64,000 nt of DNA. Source: Pseudomonas libanensis (GTDB lineage: Bacteria; Pseudomonadota; Gammaproteobacteria; Pseudomonadales; Pseudomonadaceae). The stretch spans positions 62,001-126,000 of the forward strand of contig NZ_JYLH01000012.1 in NCBI RefSeq assembly GCF_001439685.1. The letters run 5' to 3'. Positions 18,817 to 27,285 of the stretch are shown in pieces. The notes beneath the pieces are model-generated. The model searched no databases, had not been told where the DNA came from, and worked only from the letters and a program-made list of their open reading frames with translations. Position 1 is the stretch's first letter. Each line of letters starts with the position of its first letter. The translations under genes were made by a program, and so were the position numbers.

Positions 18817-19692
18817 ATGAGCGCTGAATTGATTGTCGATGCCCGCAACGCCGTAGGCGAATGCCCGGTGTGGGTGCCCGAAGAAAACGCCTTGTATTGG
18901 GTGGATATCCCCAACGGCGGCCTGCAACGCTGGGACGCCTCCACCGGCCACCTTAGCGCATGGAAAGCGCCACAGATGCTCGCCTGCATCGCACGCACCG
19001 ACGCGGGTCACTGGGTAGCCGGCATGCAAACCGGCTTTTTCCAATTGACGCCCCACGCTGACGGCAGCCTCGACACCACACGCCTGGCCAATGTCGAGCA
19101 CCCGCGTCCGGACATGCGCCTGAACGATGGTCGCTGTGATCGCCAGGGCCGTTTCTGGGCAGGAAGCATGGTGCTGGACATGGGCTTGAGCGCGGCCGAG
19201 GGCATTCTGTACCGCTATGCGTCCGGCGCCGCGCCCCACGCTCAACTGGACGGCTTCATCACCCTCAACGGCCTGGCCTTCAGCCCCGATGGCCGCACGA
19301 TGTACGCCTCGGATTCGCATCCGCAGGTGCAGCAGGTGTGGGCCTTCGACTACGACACCAACACCGGCACGCCGTCCAATCGCCGCCTGTTTATCGATAT
19401 GAACCACTTCCCCGGCCGCCCCGACGGCGCTGCCGTGGACGCCGACGGCTGCTATTGGATCTGCGCCAATGACGCCGGGCTCATCAACCGTTTCACCCCC
19501 GAGGGCCGTCTTGATCGTTCTCTCAGCCTACCGGTGAAAAAACCCACCATGTGCGCGTTTGGCGGCAGCCGCCTGGACACCCTGTACGTCACCTCGATCC
19601 GTGACGATGCGACTGAACAGTCGCTGTCCGGCGGCGTATTCGCGCTCAACCCGGGCGTCAAAGGGCTGGCCGAACCGCACTTCATCCTCTAG
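18817..19692 (+). CDS. SMP-30/gluconolactonase family lactonase
   Basis: The 291-residue six-bladed beta-propeller lactonase has the N-terminal GECPVWVPEENALYWVDIP (metal-binding Glu), the RLNDGRCDRQGRFWAGSM blade, and metal-site Asn and Asp in FITLNGLAFSPDG and HFPGRPDGAAVDADG. It likely opens galactaro- or glucaro-lactone made by the preceding dehydrogenase. The AAGGGA site fits ATG 18817 with 10 bases spacing; GTG at 18811 is possible. It sits 30 bases after udh and before the TRAP genes. Confidence 0.88.
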   Translation: MSAELIVDARNAVGECPVWVPEENALYWVDIPNGGLQRWDASTGHLSAWKAPQMLACIARTDAGHWVAGMQTGFFQLTPHADGSLDTTRLANVEHPRPDMRLNDGRCDRQGRFWAGSMVLDMGLSAAEGILYRYASGAAPHAQLDGFITLNGLAFSPDGRTMYASDSHPQVQQVWAFDYDTNTGTPSNRRLFIDMNHFPGRPDGAAVDADGCYWICANDAGLINRFTPEGRLDRSLSLPVKKPTMCAFGGSRLDTLYVTSIRDDATEQSLSGGVFALNPGVKGLAEPHFIL

Positions 19693-19743
19693 CTGTACTG
19701 CTGTGCCTTGAATACAACAATAACAAGACAGGAGTGACACCCC

Positions 19744-20706
19744 ATGGACTTCAAACGCACCTTGCTCGCCGCCGCACTCATCACCCTCAGCAGCGCCGCC
19801 CACGCGCTGGAAATCAAGTTTGCCGACATCCACCCCGCCGGCTACCCCACCGTGGTCGCCGAAGAAAACATGGGCAAGGCCCTTACCAAAGCGAGCAACG
19901 GCGAACTGACCTTCAAGTACTTCCCCGGCGGTGTGCTCGGCTCCGAGAAAGAGGTGGTCGAACAGGCCCAGGTCGGCGCAGTGCAGATGACCCGCGTCAG
20001 CCTCGGCATCGTCGGCCCGGTGGTGCCGGATGTGAACGTGTTCAACCTGCCGTTCGTGTTCCGCGACCAGGCGCATATGCGCAAGGTCATCGATGGCGAG
20101 ATCGGCGACGAAATCCTCGCCAAGATCACCGACTCCGAGTTCGGCCTGGTGGCCCTGGCCTGGATGGATGGAGGCACGCGCAACCTCTACACCAAGAAGC
20201 CGGTGCGCAAGATCGAAGACCTCAAGGGTATGAAGATCCGCGTGCAAGGCAACCCGCTGTTTATCGATGCCTTCAACGCCATGGGCGCCAACGGCATCGC
20301 CATGGACACCGGCGAAATCTTCAGCGCCTTGCAGACCGGGGTCATCGACGGTGCGGAAAACAACCCGCCGACCTTGCTGGAACATAACCACTACCAGAAC
20401 GCCAAGTACTACACCCTTACCGAGCACCTGATTCTGCCCGAGCCTATCGTGATGTCGAAAATCACCTGGAACAAGCTCACGCCCGCGCAGCAGGACATGG
20501 TCAAGCAAGCCGCCAAGGCCGCCCAGGCCGACGAGCGCGTGCTGTGGGACGCCAAGTCCGCCAGCAGCGAAGAGAAACTCAAGAAGGCCGGCGTGGAGTT
20601 TATCAGCGTCGACAAAAAGCCCTTCTATGATGCCACCGCCCAGGTGCGCGCCAAGTACGGCGCACCGTATGCAGACATGATCAAGCGCATCGACGCCGTT
20701 CAATAA
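19744..20706 (+). CDS. TRAP transporter substrate-binding protein (DctP family)
   Basis: The 320-residue periplasmic receptor has a signal peptide ending ASAAHA-L-type (SSAAHALEIKFADIHP), the DctP fold, and the ligand-carboxylate arginine region MKIRVQGNPLFIDAF near residue 165. It captures an acidic sugar, probably galacturonate/glucuronate given the neighbours, for the DctQM membrane parts. A good AGGAG site precedes the ATG. Confidence 0.92.
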   Translation: MDFKRTLLAAALITLSSAAHALEIKFADIHPAGYPTVVAEENMGKALTKASNGELTFKYFPGGVLGSEKEVVEQAQVGAVQMTRVSLGIVGPVVPDVNVFNLPFVFRDQAHMRKVIDGEIGDEILAKITDSEFGLVALAWMDGGTRNLYTKKPVRKIEDLKGMKIRVQGNPLFIDAFNAMGANGIAMDTGEIFSALQTGVIDGAENNPPTLLEHNHYQNAKYYTLTEHLILPEPIVMSKITWNKLTPAQQDMVKQAAKAAQADERVLWDAKSASSEEKLKKAGVEFISVDKKPFYDATAQVRAKYGAPYADMIKRIDAVQ

Positions 20707-20771
20707 CCTCCCTGCTCCCTGCATAAGGCCCGGCGCGGTCGTTATCGACGCGCCCGGTCACGGTGAACGCC

Positions 20772-21299
20772 ATGAAGAATTTACTGCTGCGCATCAACGA
20801 CCGTATCTACATGACCTGCATCTGGGTTGCCGGCCTCTCGGTCCTGGGGGTTGCGCTGATCATTCCTTGGGGCATCTTCGCCCGCTACGTCCTCGGCACC
20901 GGTTCCAGCTGGCCGGAGCCCACCGCCATCCTGCTGATGCTGGTGTTCACCTTTATCGGCGCCGCCGCCAGTTACCGCGCCGGCGCGCATATGTCGGTGG
21001 CAATGGTCACCGACCGCCTGCCCCCCGCTCAACGCCGCATCGTCGGTATTTTCTCGCAACTGTTGATGGGCACCATCTGCCTGTTCATGACTCTCTGGGG
21101 CACCAAGCTGTGCCTGTCGACCTGGAACCAGTTCATGAGCGCGATCCCCACCCTGCGCGTGGGCATCACCTACATGCCGATCCCCATTGGCGGCCTGCTG
21201 ACCCTGATCTTTGTGGTGGAAAAACTCCTGCTCGGGGACCAGAGCAACCGGCGCGTCGTGCGCTTTGACCTGGTGGAAGAAAGCGAAGGGGCTGCCTGA
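20772..21299 (+). CDS. TRAP transporter small membrane subunit (DctQ family)
   Basis: The 175-residue protein has four hydrophobic helices and the DctQ features (WGIFARYVLG, FIGAAASYRAGAHMSV, MPIPIGGLL). It bridges the receptor and the large channel subunit. ATG 20772 is preceded by GGTGA at 5 bases; an in-frame GTG at 20763 is an alternative. Its stop is 2 bases before the next ATG. Confidence 0.9.
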   Translation: MKNLLLRINDRIYMTCIWVAGLSVLGVALIIPWGIFARYVLGTGSSWPEPTAILLMLVFTFIGAAASYRAGAHMSVAMVTDRLPPAQRRIVGIFSQLLMGTICLFMTLWGTKLCLSTWNQFMSAIPTLRVGITYMPIPIGGLLTLIFVVEKLLLGDQSNRRVVRFDLVEESEGAA

Positions 21300-21301
21300 C
21301 T

Positions 21302-22582
21302 ATGGACGCATTGATTCTGTTGGGCAGCTTTATCGCCCTGATCCTGATTGGCATGCCGGTGGCCTACGCCCTCGGGCTGTCGGCGCTGATCGGCGCGTGG
21401 TGGATCGACATTCCCTTCCAGGCCTTGATGATCCAGGTGGCGGGCGGGGTGAACAAGTTTTCGCTGATGGCGATACCGTTCTTCGTGCTGGCCGGTGCGA
21501 TCATGGCCGAGGGCGGCATGTCGCGGCGCCTGGTGGCGTTTGCCGGGGTGCTGGTGGGCTTTGTGCGTGGCGGCCTGTCCTTGGTCAACATCATGGCCTC
21601 GACGTTTTTCGGCGCGATTTCCGGCTCGTCGGTGGCCGATACCGCCTCGGTCGGTTCGGTGCTGATCCCGGAAATGGAACGCCGTGGCTACCCGCGGGAG
21701 TTCGCCACGGCGGTGACCGTCAGCGGCTCGGTGCAGGCACTGCTGACCCCGCCCAGCCACAACTCGGTGCTCTACTCCCTGGCGGCGGGCGGCACGGTGT
21801 CGATCGCCTCATTGTTCATGGCCGGCGTGGTGCCGGGCCTTTTAATGAGCGCGTGCCTGATGGTGCTGTGCCTGATCTTCGCAAAAAAGCGCAACTACCC
21901 CAAAGGCGAAGTCATCCCGCTCAAGCAGGCGCTGAAAATCTGCGCCGATGCGCTCTGGGGCCTGATGGCCATGGTGATCATCCTTGGCGGCATCTTGTCG
22001 GGCATCTTTACCGCCACCGAGTCCGCGGCCATCGCGGTGCTGTGGGCGTTCTTCGTGACCATGTTCATCTACCGCGACTACAAGTGGAACGAGCTGCCCA
22101 AGCTGATGCACCGCACGGTGCGCACCATTTCCATCGTGATGATCCTCATCGCCTTCGCCGCCAGCTTCGGCTACATCATGACCCTGATGCAGATCCCGGC
22201 GAAGATCACCACGTTGTTCCTGACCCTGTCGGACAACCGCTACGTGATCCTGATGTGCATCAACGTCATGCTGCTGTTGCTCGGCACGGTGATGGACATG
22301 GCGCCGCTGATCCTGATCCTCACGCCGATCCTGTTGCCGGTGGTACTCGGTATCGGTGTCGACCCGGTGCACTTCGGCATGATCATGCTGGTCAACCTCG
22401 GTATCGGCTTGATCACGCCTCCGGTGGGCGCGGTATTGTTCGTCGGCGCGGCGGTGGGCAAGGTCAGCATCGAGAAGACCGTGACCGCGCTGCTGCCGTT
22501 CTATGCGGTGCTGTTTCTGGTGCTGATGGCCGTCACCTACATCCCGGCGTTGTCGTTGTGGTTGCCGAGCGTGGTGCTGTAA
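21302..22582 (+). CDS. TRAP transporter large membrane subunit (DctM family)
   Basis: The 426-residue channel has about 12 transmembrane segments and the DctM motifs FFGAISGSSVADTASVGS and NLGIGLITPPVGAVLFVG. It uses a sodium gradient to import the substrate delivered by the periplasmic receptor. It is the last gene of the uronate operon, followed by a palindromic REP that can terminate transcription. Confidence 0.93.
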   Translation: MDALILLGSFIALILIGMPVAYALGLSALIGAWWIDIPFQALMIQVAGGVNKFSLMAIPFFVLAGAIMAEGGMSRRLVAFAGVLVGFVRGGLSLVNIMASTFFGAISGSSVADTASVGSVLIPEMERRGYPREFATAVTVSGSVQALLTPPSHNSVLYSLAAGGTVSIASLFMAGVVPGLLMSACLMVLCLIFAKKRNYPKGEVIPLKQALKICADALWGLMAMVIILGGILSGIFTATESAAIAVLWAFFVTMFIYRDYKWNELPKLMHRTVRTISIVMILIAFAASFGYIMTLMQIPAKITTLFLTLSDNRYVILMCINVMLLLLGTVMDMAPLILILTPILLPVVLGIGVDPVHFGMIMLVNLGIGLITPPVGAVLFVGAAVGKVSIEKTVTALLPFYAVLFLVLMAVTYIPALSLWLPSVVL

Positions 22583-22613
22583 ACCGACCTTTAGATCCCC
22601 GCGGATCAAAAAT

Positions 22614-22639
22614 GTGGGAGGGGGCAAGCCCCCTCCCAC
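22614..22639. terminator. Perfect REP palindrome acting as bidirectional terminator
   Basis: Two REP cores fused head to head give a perfect 26-base palindrome around GGGGGC-AA-GCCCCC. The flanking A run on the left and T run on the right extend the stem and give a U-tract in both directions. It lies exactly between the convergent dctM and adaptor genes (31 and 24 bases from their ends). It lacks the usual loop region of REPINs. Confidence 0.7.
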
Positions 22640-22663
22640 ATTTTGCTCTGCACTGCGTCAGTG

Positions 22664-23815
22664 TCAGGGTGGGCTATTTTTCAGGCGCCCGGCAGTATCG
22701 ATACTCACCACCACCGACAGCCCCGGCCGCAACCGCTCACTCTCGGCCTGATCCGGGTCCACGGTAATCCTGACTGGCACACGCTGGGCGATCTTGACGA
22801 AGTTGCCGGTGGCGTTGTCGGCCTGCAACAGGCTGAACTCGGACCCGGTTGCCGGTGAGATGTGCTGCACCGTGCCATGGAATTTGCGGTGGTTCAGCGC
22901 GTCCACGGTGAAGGTCACCGGCTGGCCCACCTGCACATTGTCCATCTGGGTTTCTTTCATATTGGCGATCACCCACAGTTGCTTGGGCACCAGGGCCATC
23001 AATTGCGCGCCGGAATTGACGTAGGCGCCCAGGCGCACGCCGATCTGCCCGAGCTGGCCGTCGCGCGGGGCGGTGATGCGGGTGTTGGACAAATCGATCC
23101 GTGCCAGTTCCACCGCCGCCTCGGCACTCGCCACTGCCGCTTCCAGGGAGCCGCGGTTGACGATGACGGTCTGCAGGTCCTGGCGGGCAATTTCCAGGCT
23201 GGCCTGGGCCTGGGCCACGGCGGCGATGGTCTGGGCATTGGCGGCGCGGGTCACGTCCAGCTCGCGCTTGGACACAGAGCCGTCGCTGATCAGCTCTTCA
23301 TTGCGGCGTAGATCCGCCGTGCTCTTGCGCGCCTGGGCCTGGCTGTCCACCAACGCGGCCTGGCGCAGCTTGATGGTCGCTTCGGCGCTGTTGCGTTGCT
23401 GCACCACATTGGCCAGCGACGCCTTTTGCACCGCCAGTTGCGCCAGCGCCTGGTCAAGGCGCTGCTTGTAAATCCGGTCGTCCAGGCGCACCAGCAGGTC
23501 GCCGGCCTTCACATACTGGAAATCCTGCACCGGCACTTCGAACACATAGCCGCTGAGCTGCGGGCCGATAATCGTCACCTGCCCGCGCACCAGGGCATTC
23601 TCGGTGGTCTCCACCGCGCTGCTGAACGGTGGCAGTTGCCAGGCGTACAACACGATCAGCACACCGATGATGGCGATGGCGGCAAAGCCCAGGGACGAGA
23701 CGATACGCACCCGCAGGGAACGCGGCTCGGTCACCGTGGCGCCGGGGGGCGTGGTGCCTTCGGGGGTCGCGGCAATGGCGTTGGTGGTCGTGGTGGTAGA
23801 AGTCGGTTCGGTCAT
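22664..23815 (-). CDS. EmrA-like multidrug efflux adaptor (HlyD family)
   Basis: The 383-residue membrane fusion protein has one transmembrane helix (about residues 37-60), a Thr-rich cytoplasmic tail, the lipoyl motif GPQLSGYVFEVPVQDFQYVKAGD, a long coiled-coil hairpin (residues 105-215) and the beta-barrel motif NTRITAPRDGQLGQIGVRLGAYV. It partners the DHA2 pump encoded just upstream. Its ATG overlaps the pump's TGA (ATGA), so they are translationally coupled. An in-frame start at 23875 lies inside the pump gene and is less likely. Confidence 0.9.
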   Translation of the reverse strand: MTEPTSTTTTTNAIAATPEGTTPPGATVTEPRSLRVRIVSSLGFAAIAIIGVLIVLYAWQLPPFSSAVETTENALVRGQVTIIGPQLSGYVFEVPVQDFQYVKAGDLLVRLDDRIYKQRLDQALAQLAVQKASLANVVQQRNSAEATIKLRQAALVDSQAQARKSTADLRRNEELISDGSVSKRELDVTRAANAQTIAAVAQAQASLEIARQDLQTVIVNRGSLEAAVASAEAAVELARIDLSNTRITAPRDGQLGQIGVRLGAYVNSGAQLMALVPKQLWVIANMKETQMDNVQVGQPVTFTVDALNHRKFHGTVQHISPATGSEFSLLQADNATGNFVKIAQRVPVRITVDPDQAESERLRPGLSVVVSIDTAGRLKNSPP

Positions 23816-25458
23816 GAAGAAGCGCCGCTGGGTTGAACGGGAGGGGTTGCTGCCTTGGTGGTGCTCATCAGCCACAGGCTGCGGGTAAAGATCCAGAGCA
23901 TGGTCAGGATCGCGATAATCGCGATCAGCATGAAGACATCGTTGTAGGCCATTACGTTCGCCTCACGGGTGGCCGCCGTGGCCAGGCTGCGGATGCCCAT
24001 GAGGTTGCGCAACTCCGGGTCGGCGACGATCCCGCCATAGGCCGAACCGCCGCTCTGCACCCGCGCCGCCACACGCGGGTCGATCAGGCTCAGGTGCTCG
24101 ACGATCATGCTCGAGTGATATTTCTCGCGCACGATCTGGAAAGTGCCGAGCAAGGCCGCGCCGATCAGGCCGCCGAGGTTCTGGCAAATCCCGAACATCA
24201 CCGAGAAACTCACCAGGTTGCGTGGGTTGGTCAGCACGTTTTTGGTGCCCAGCACCATGGTCGGCCCGAGGAAGAACGTGCCGCCAAAGCCTAGCAGGAA
24301 CTGGCTGATGTAGAGGTTTTGCGGGCGGGTCAGGTTACTGGAGAAACTGTCCATCACCGAGCCTGTGGCCATCAGCGCCAGGGAAATCACCAGGGGCATC
24401 AGCAGGTGCGCCGGGTTGATCGTCAACGCGCTGACCACCAGCCCGGCGATCGCGCCGGCCAGCATCACCACATACAGGGTATGCATCTGCTGGTAGCTCA
24501 TGTTGAGCATCTGCATGAACCCCACCGCACCGGTGGATTGCTCGGACAGCACCATGCGAATCAGCACCACCGCCAAGGCCAGGCGAATCATCGCGCCGCT
24601 GCCCAGCCAGCGCGTCATCAGCATCGGGTTGCTGCGATTATGCTCGATGGCCAGACCCGTCATGATCAGCATCAGGGAACAGGCCGAGGCCACGCCGATC
24701 CAGGGTGCTTCCAGCCACCAGTCGATACGCCCCAACGACAGCACCGCGCAGAGCAAAGCCACGCCGCTGGCGAGGATGGCGAAGGTGAGGAAGTCGAGTT
24801 TTTCAAAGGTCTTGAAGCGGTCGCCAGGCGGCAGCTTGAGCAGGAACACACAGCCCAGGCAGATCAAGGCCAGGCCCAATTCGAACAGGTATAACCCGCG
24901 CCATTCGGCAATCTGCAGCAAGTCTTCGGAAAACAACCGCGCCAACGGTAACGCAAGCTGCGCGGTGCCCAGGCCGAGCACCAAGGCTTTCAAGCGCCAC
25001 TTGGCCGGGAAGGCCTGGATCATGTAGTACAAGCCCAACGAACTCAGCGCCGCGCCGACCATGCCATGGGCGGCGCGCACGGCGATGGCCGAGTTGAGGT
25101 CGTTGACAAACAAATGCCCGAAGGTCACCAGCGCATAGAGCACCAGGAACACCTCGGTAAACGCACGCAGGCCGAACTGCTGGCGAAATTTCACAAGCAG
25201 CAGGTTCATGCACACGTTGGTCATCACATAGGCGGCGGGCAGCCAGGCCATTTCCGCCGTGGTCGCGCCGAGGGCGCCTTGCAGGTATTGCAGGTTGGCG
25301 ATGACCAGGGCGTTACCGAGGCCGCCGGTAATGGCGACCAGCACACCCACCAGTGCGAACAGCCAGCGCTTGTGCGTGGGGTGCAACGGTGTCGACGGCG
25401 AACCCGGCAGGCTCGGGCGCTCGTGGGGTTCCCAGGTGTGGGGGGTGTATTTGTCCAT
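23812..25458 (-). CDS. EmrB-like DHA2 family MFS drug exporter
   Basis: The 548-residue inner-membrane protein has about 14 hydrophobic segments and DHA2 traits such as NLQYLQGALGATTAEMAWLPAAY-like helix 1-2 region, FGICQNLGGLIGAALLG late in the protein, and a C-terminal helix. With the adaptor it should span the envelope using a separate outer channel. There is no dedicated regulator beside it. An inverted repeat at 25503-25526 is the only regulatory hint. Confidence 0.9.
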   Translation of the reverse strand: MDKYTPHTWEPHERPSLPGSPSTPLHPTHKRWLFALVGVLVAITGGLGNALVIANLQYLQGALGATTAEMAWLPAAYVMTNVCMNLLLVKFRQQFGLRAFTEVFLVLYALVTFGHLFVNDLNSAIAVRAAHGMVGAALSSLGLYYMIQAFPAKWRLKALVLGLGTAQLALPLARLFSEDLLQIAEWRGLYLFELGLALICLGCVFLLKLPPGDRFKTFEKLDFLTFAILASGVALLCAVLSLGRIDWWLEAPWIGVASACSLMLIMTGLAIEHNRSNPMLMTRWLGSGAMIRLALAVVLIRMVLSEQSTGAVGFMQMLNMSYQQMHTLYVVMLAGAIAGLVVSALTINPAHLLMPLVISLALMATGSVMDSFSSNLTRPQNLYISQFLLGFGGTFFLGPTMVLGTKNVLTNPRNLVSFSVMFGICQNLGGLIGAALLGTFQIVREKYHSSMIVEHLSLIDPRVAARVQSGGSAYGGIVADPELRNLMGIRSLATAATREANVMAYNDVFMLIAIIAILTMLWIFTRSLWLMSTTKAATPPVQPSGASS

Positions 25459-25502
25459 TCGATGACCTGGATGAGCCGACGGGGTGCGTCGCCGGGGGCT
25501 TT

Positions 25503-25526
25503 ATTCAGGGAGTAGTAAACCTGAAT
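25503..25526. promoter_or_regulatory. Inverted repeat upstream of the EmrAB-like operon
   Basis: ATTCAGG-10-CCTGAAT is a perfect 7-base dyad, 45 bases upstream of the pump ATG, a plausible repressor site. The regulator is not encoded nearby. Confidence 0.4.
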
Positions 25527-25624
25527 GGAGTTCATCTTGTCATGTTGGGGGGGGAATTGAGATCAAAAGCCAGAGCCAGGGCCAGAGCAGACTGAGGCCT
25601 ATCTGATGGATGGAGATCAAAACT

Positions 25625-25701
25625 GTGGGAGGGGGCTTGCTCCCGATAGCGGTGTGACAGTAACAGATGTAGTCCCTCATCGGGAGCAAGCCCCCTCCCA
25701 C
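25625..25701. repeat. REPIN (GTGGGAGGGGGCTTGC family)
   Basis: Inverted arms GTGGGAGGGGGCTTGC (from 25625) and GCAAGCCCCCTCCCAC (to 25701) flank a short spacer with GATAGCGG. It lies between the EmrAB-like operon promoter side and the 3' end of the DASS gene. Confidence 0.88.
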
Positions 25702-25736
25702 ACTGGATATCATCGGTATCTAAAGCGCATTCCAAA

Positions 25737-27200
25737 TCAGATCCAACCCAGCCAACTCCAATAAGTCGCCGCAAACACCAGCATCAACCCGTACCCAATC
25801 AGCGTCACCAGGATGCCCACCTTGGCAAACTGCCGCGCCGTGAACGTCCCCGTGCCCAGGCACACCATATTCTGCGGCGCGTTGATCGGCAGGATAAACC
25901 CGTAGCTCATCACAAACCCCAACAGCATGGTCATCCCCAACCGGCTGAAATCCCCCGGCAAGGTCTGCAGCACCGCAATCAATATCGGCAGCAACGCCGA
26001 GGTCAATGCCGTGGCGCTGGCGAACCCCAGGTGAATCACGATCAAGAACGCCCCCAGGATCGCAAACACCCCCAACGGCCCCACCTGATCCAGCCCCGTG
26101 TGGGCCACCACCGTAGAACCCAGCCACTGCCCGGCCTGGGTGGTCAGCAGCGCCGTGCCCAGGCTGATGCCCACGCCGAACACAATCACCGTGCCCCAGG
26201 GAATCCGCGACTGCACGTCCTTCCAGGTCATCACGCCAATGCCCGGCAGCAGCAGGAACACCAACCCGGCGTAGGTGGTCGAGGTGGTGTCGAAACTGTG
26301 CAGGCGCCCTTCCGTGGCCCAGGCCAGCAGCAGCAACACCGACACGCTCAACAGGCGCTTCTGCGGGCCGGTCATGGGGCCGATGTCGACCAGCGATTGC
26401 GCCACCGCCTCCTTGCCGCCGGGGATGCTGTCGGTTTCCGGGGGCAGCAACTTGAGCACCAGAAACAGCAACACCGCCGACATGATCAGCGCCCACGGCG
26501 CACCGGCGATCAGCCAGTCGATCCACGACACGCGCTGGCCGAGCATTTTGTCCATGAAGCCCACGGTCAGCAGGTTCTGCGCCGCGGCGGTCTGGATGCC
26601 GACGTTCCAGATGCTGGTGCCCTGGGCCACCACGATCATGATCCCGGCGGCGATGTTGGAGCGTTTGTCGACGCCGAACGCGGCGATCACGCCCATCATG
26701 ATCGGCACCACACAAGCGCTGCGCGCGGTGGCGCTGGGCACCACCAGGCTGAGCAAAATAGTCACCGCAATCGCCCCCAGCAGGATGCGCCGGGTGCTGG
26801 TGCCGACGCGGCTCAGGGTGACCAGGGCGATGCGCCGGTCCAGGCCGGTGTGGGTCATGGCGGCAGCGATAAACAGCGCGCCCGCCACCAGCGCCAGCGC
26901 CGGATTGGAAAACCCGGTGAGGGCCATGCTGATGGCCGGGCTGGTGCCGATCAGGTGCGTGGGGTCCTGCATCGACGGCGCGGTGCCAAGCAAAAACGCC
27001 ATGAGCGAGGTGATCATGATCGCGCTGGCTTCATAGGACACCGCTTCGGTGATCCACACCACCACCGCAAACGCGAGGATCGCCAGCATCCGCTGCCCCG
27101 CCACCGGCAAATCGGCGGGCAGCGGCAACAGCAGCACCCCGGTCATGATCAGCACGGCGACCAGCAGGCCCAGGGGTAATTTGAAGAATGCCGCGCTCAT
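25737..27200 (-). CDS. DASS family sodium/anion symporter
   Basis: The 487-residue inner-membrane protein has about 11-12 hydrophobic segments and the divalent-anion:sodium symporter (SLC13/ArsB-like) plan, with an N-terminal PLPADLPVAGQRMLAILAFAVVVWITEA and SNPALALVAGALFIAAAMTHTGL. It probably takes up a di- or monocarboxylate or similar anion. ATG 27200 has GGAG 6 bases upstream; a TTG at 27212 is less likely. It follows ercS on the same strand, which allows a link to the alcohol-oxidation genes, but substrate is unknown. Confidence 0.87.
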   Translation of the reverse strand: MSAAFFKLPLGLLVAVLIMTGVLLLPLPADLPVAGQRMLAILAFAVVVWITEAVSYEASAIMITSLMAFLLGTAPSMQDPTHLIGTSPAISMALTGFSNPALALVAGALFIAAAMTHTGLDRRIALVTLSRVGTSTRRILLGAIAVTILLSLVVPSATARSACVVPIMMGVIAAFGVDKRSNIAAGIMIVVAQGTSIWNVGIQTAAAQNLLTVGFMDKMLGQRVSWIDWLIAGAPWALIMSAVLLFLVLKLLPPETDSIPGGKEAVAQSLVDIGPMTGPQKRLLSVSVLLLLAWATEGRLHSFDTTSTTYAGLVFLLLPGIGVMTWKDVQSRIPWGTVIVFGVGISLGTALLTTQAGQWLGSTVVAHTGLDQVGPLGVFAILGAFLIVIHLGFASATALTSALLPILIAVLQTLPGDFSRLGMTMLLGFVMSYGFILPINAPQNMVCLGTGTFTARQFAKVGILVTLIGYGLMLVFAATYWSWLGWI

Positions 27201-27259
27201 GGGGTGCTCCAAGGCTCTAGATCAGGCCTTGAGCATGAGGCAAAGCGCCGCGCCGCGTG

Positions 27260-27285
27260 TTGACAGGTGTCAATGGGCTAGCCCA
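27260..27285. promoter_or_regulatory. Back-to-back palindromes before the DASS gene
   Basis: TTGACA-GG-TGTCAA (27260-27273) and TGGGCTAGCCCA (27274-27285) adjoin one another, 60 bases upstream of the transporter ATG. The second overlaps the last codons and stop of ercS. The first has the shape of a dimeric repressor site. Confidence 0.42.

Noticed and set aside
21211..22767. 518-codon frame overlapping dctM in another frame
   Set aside because: It has low-complexity Arg/Gly/His content and covers the clear DctM coding region.
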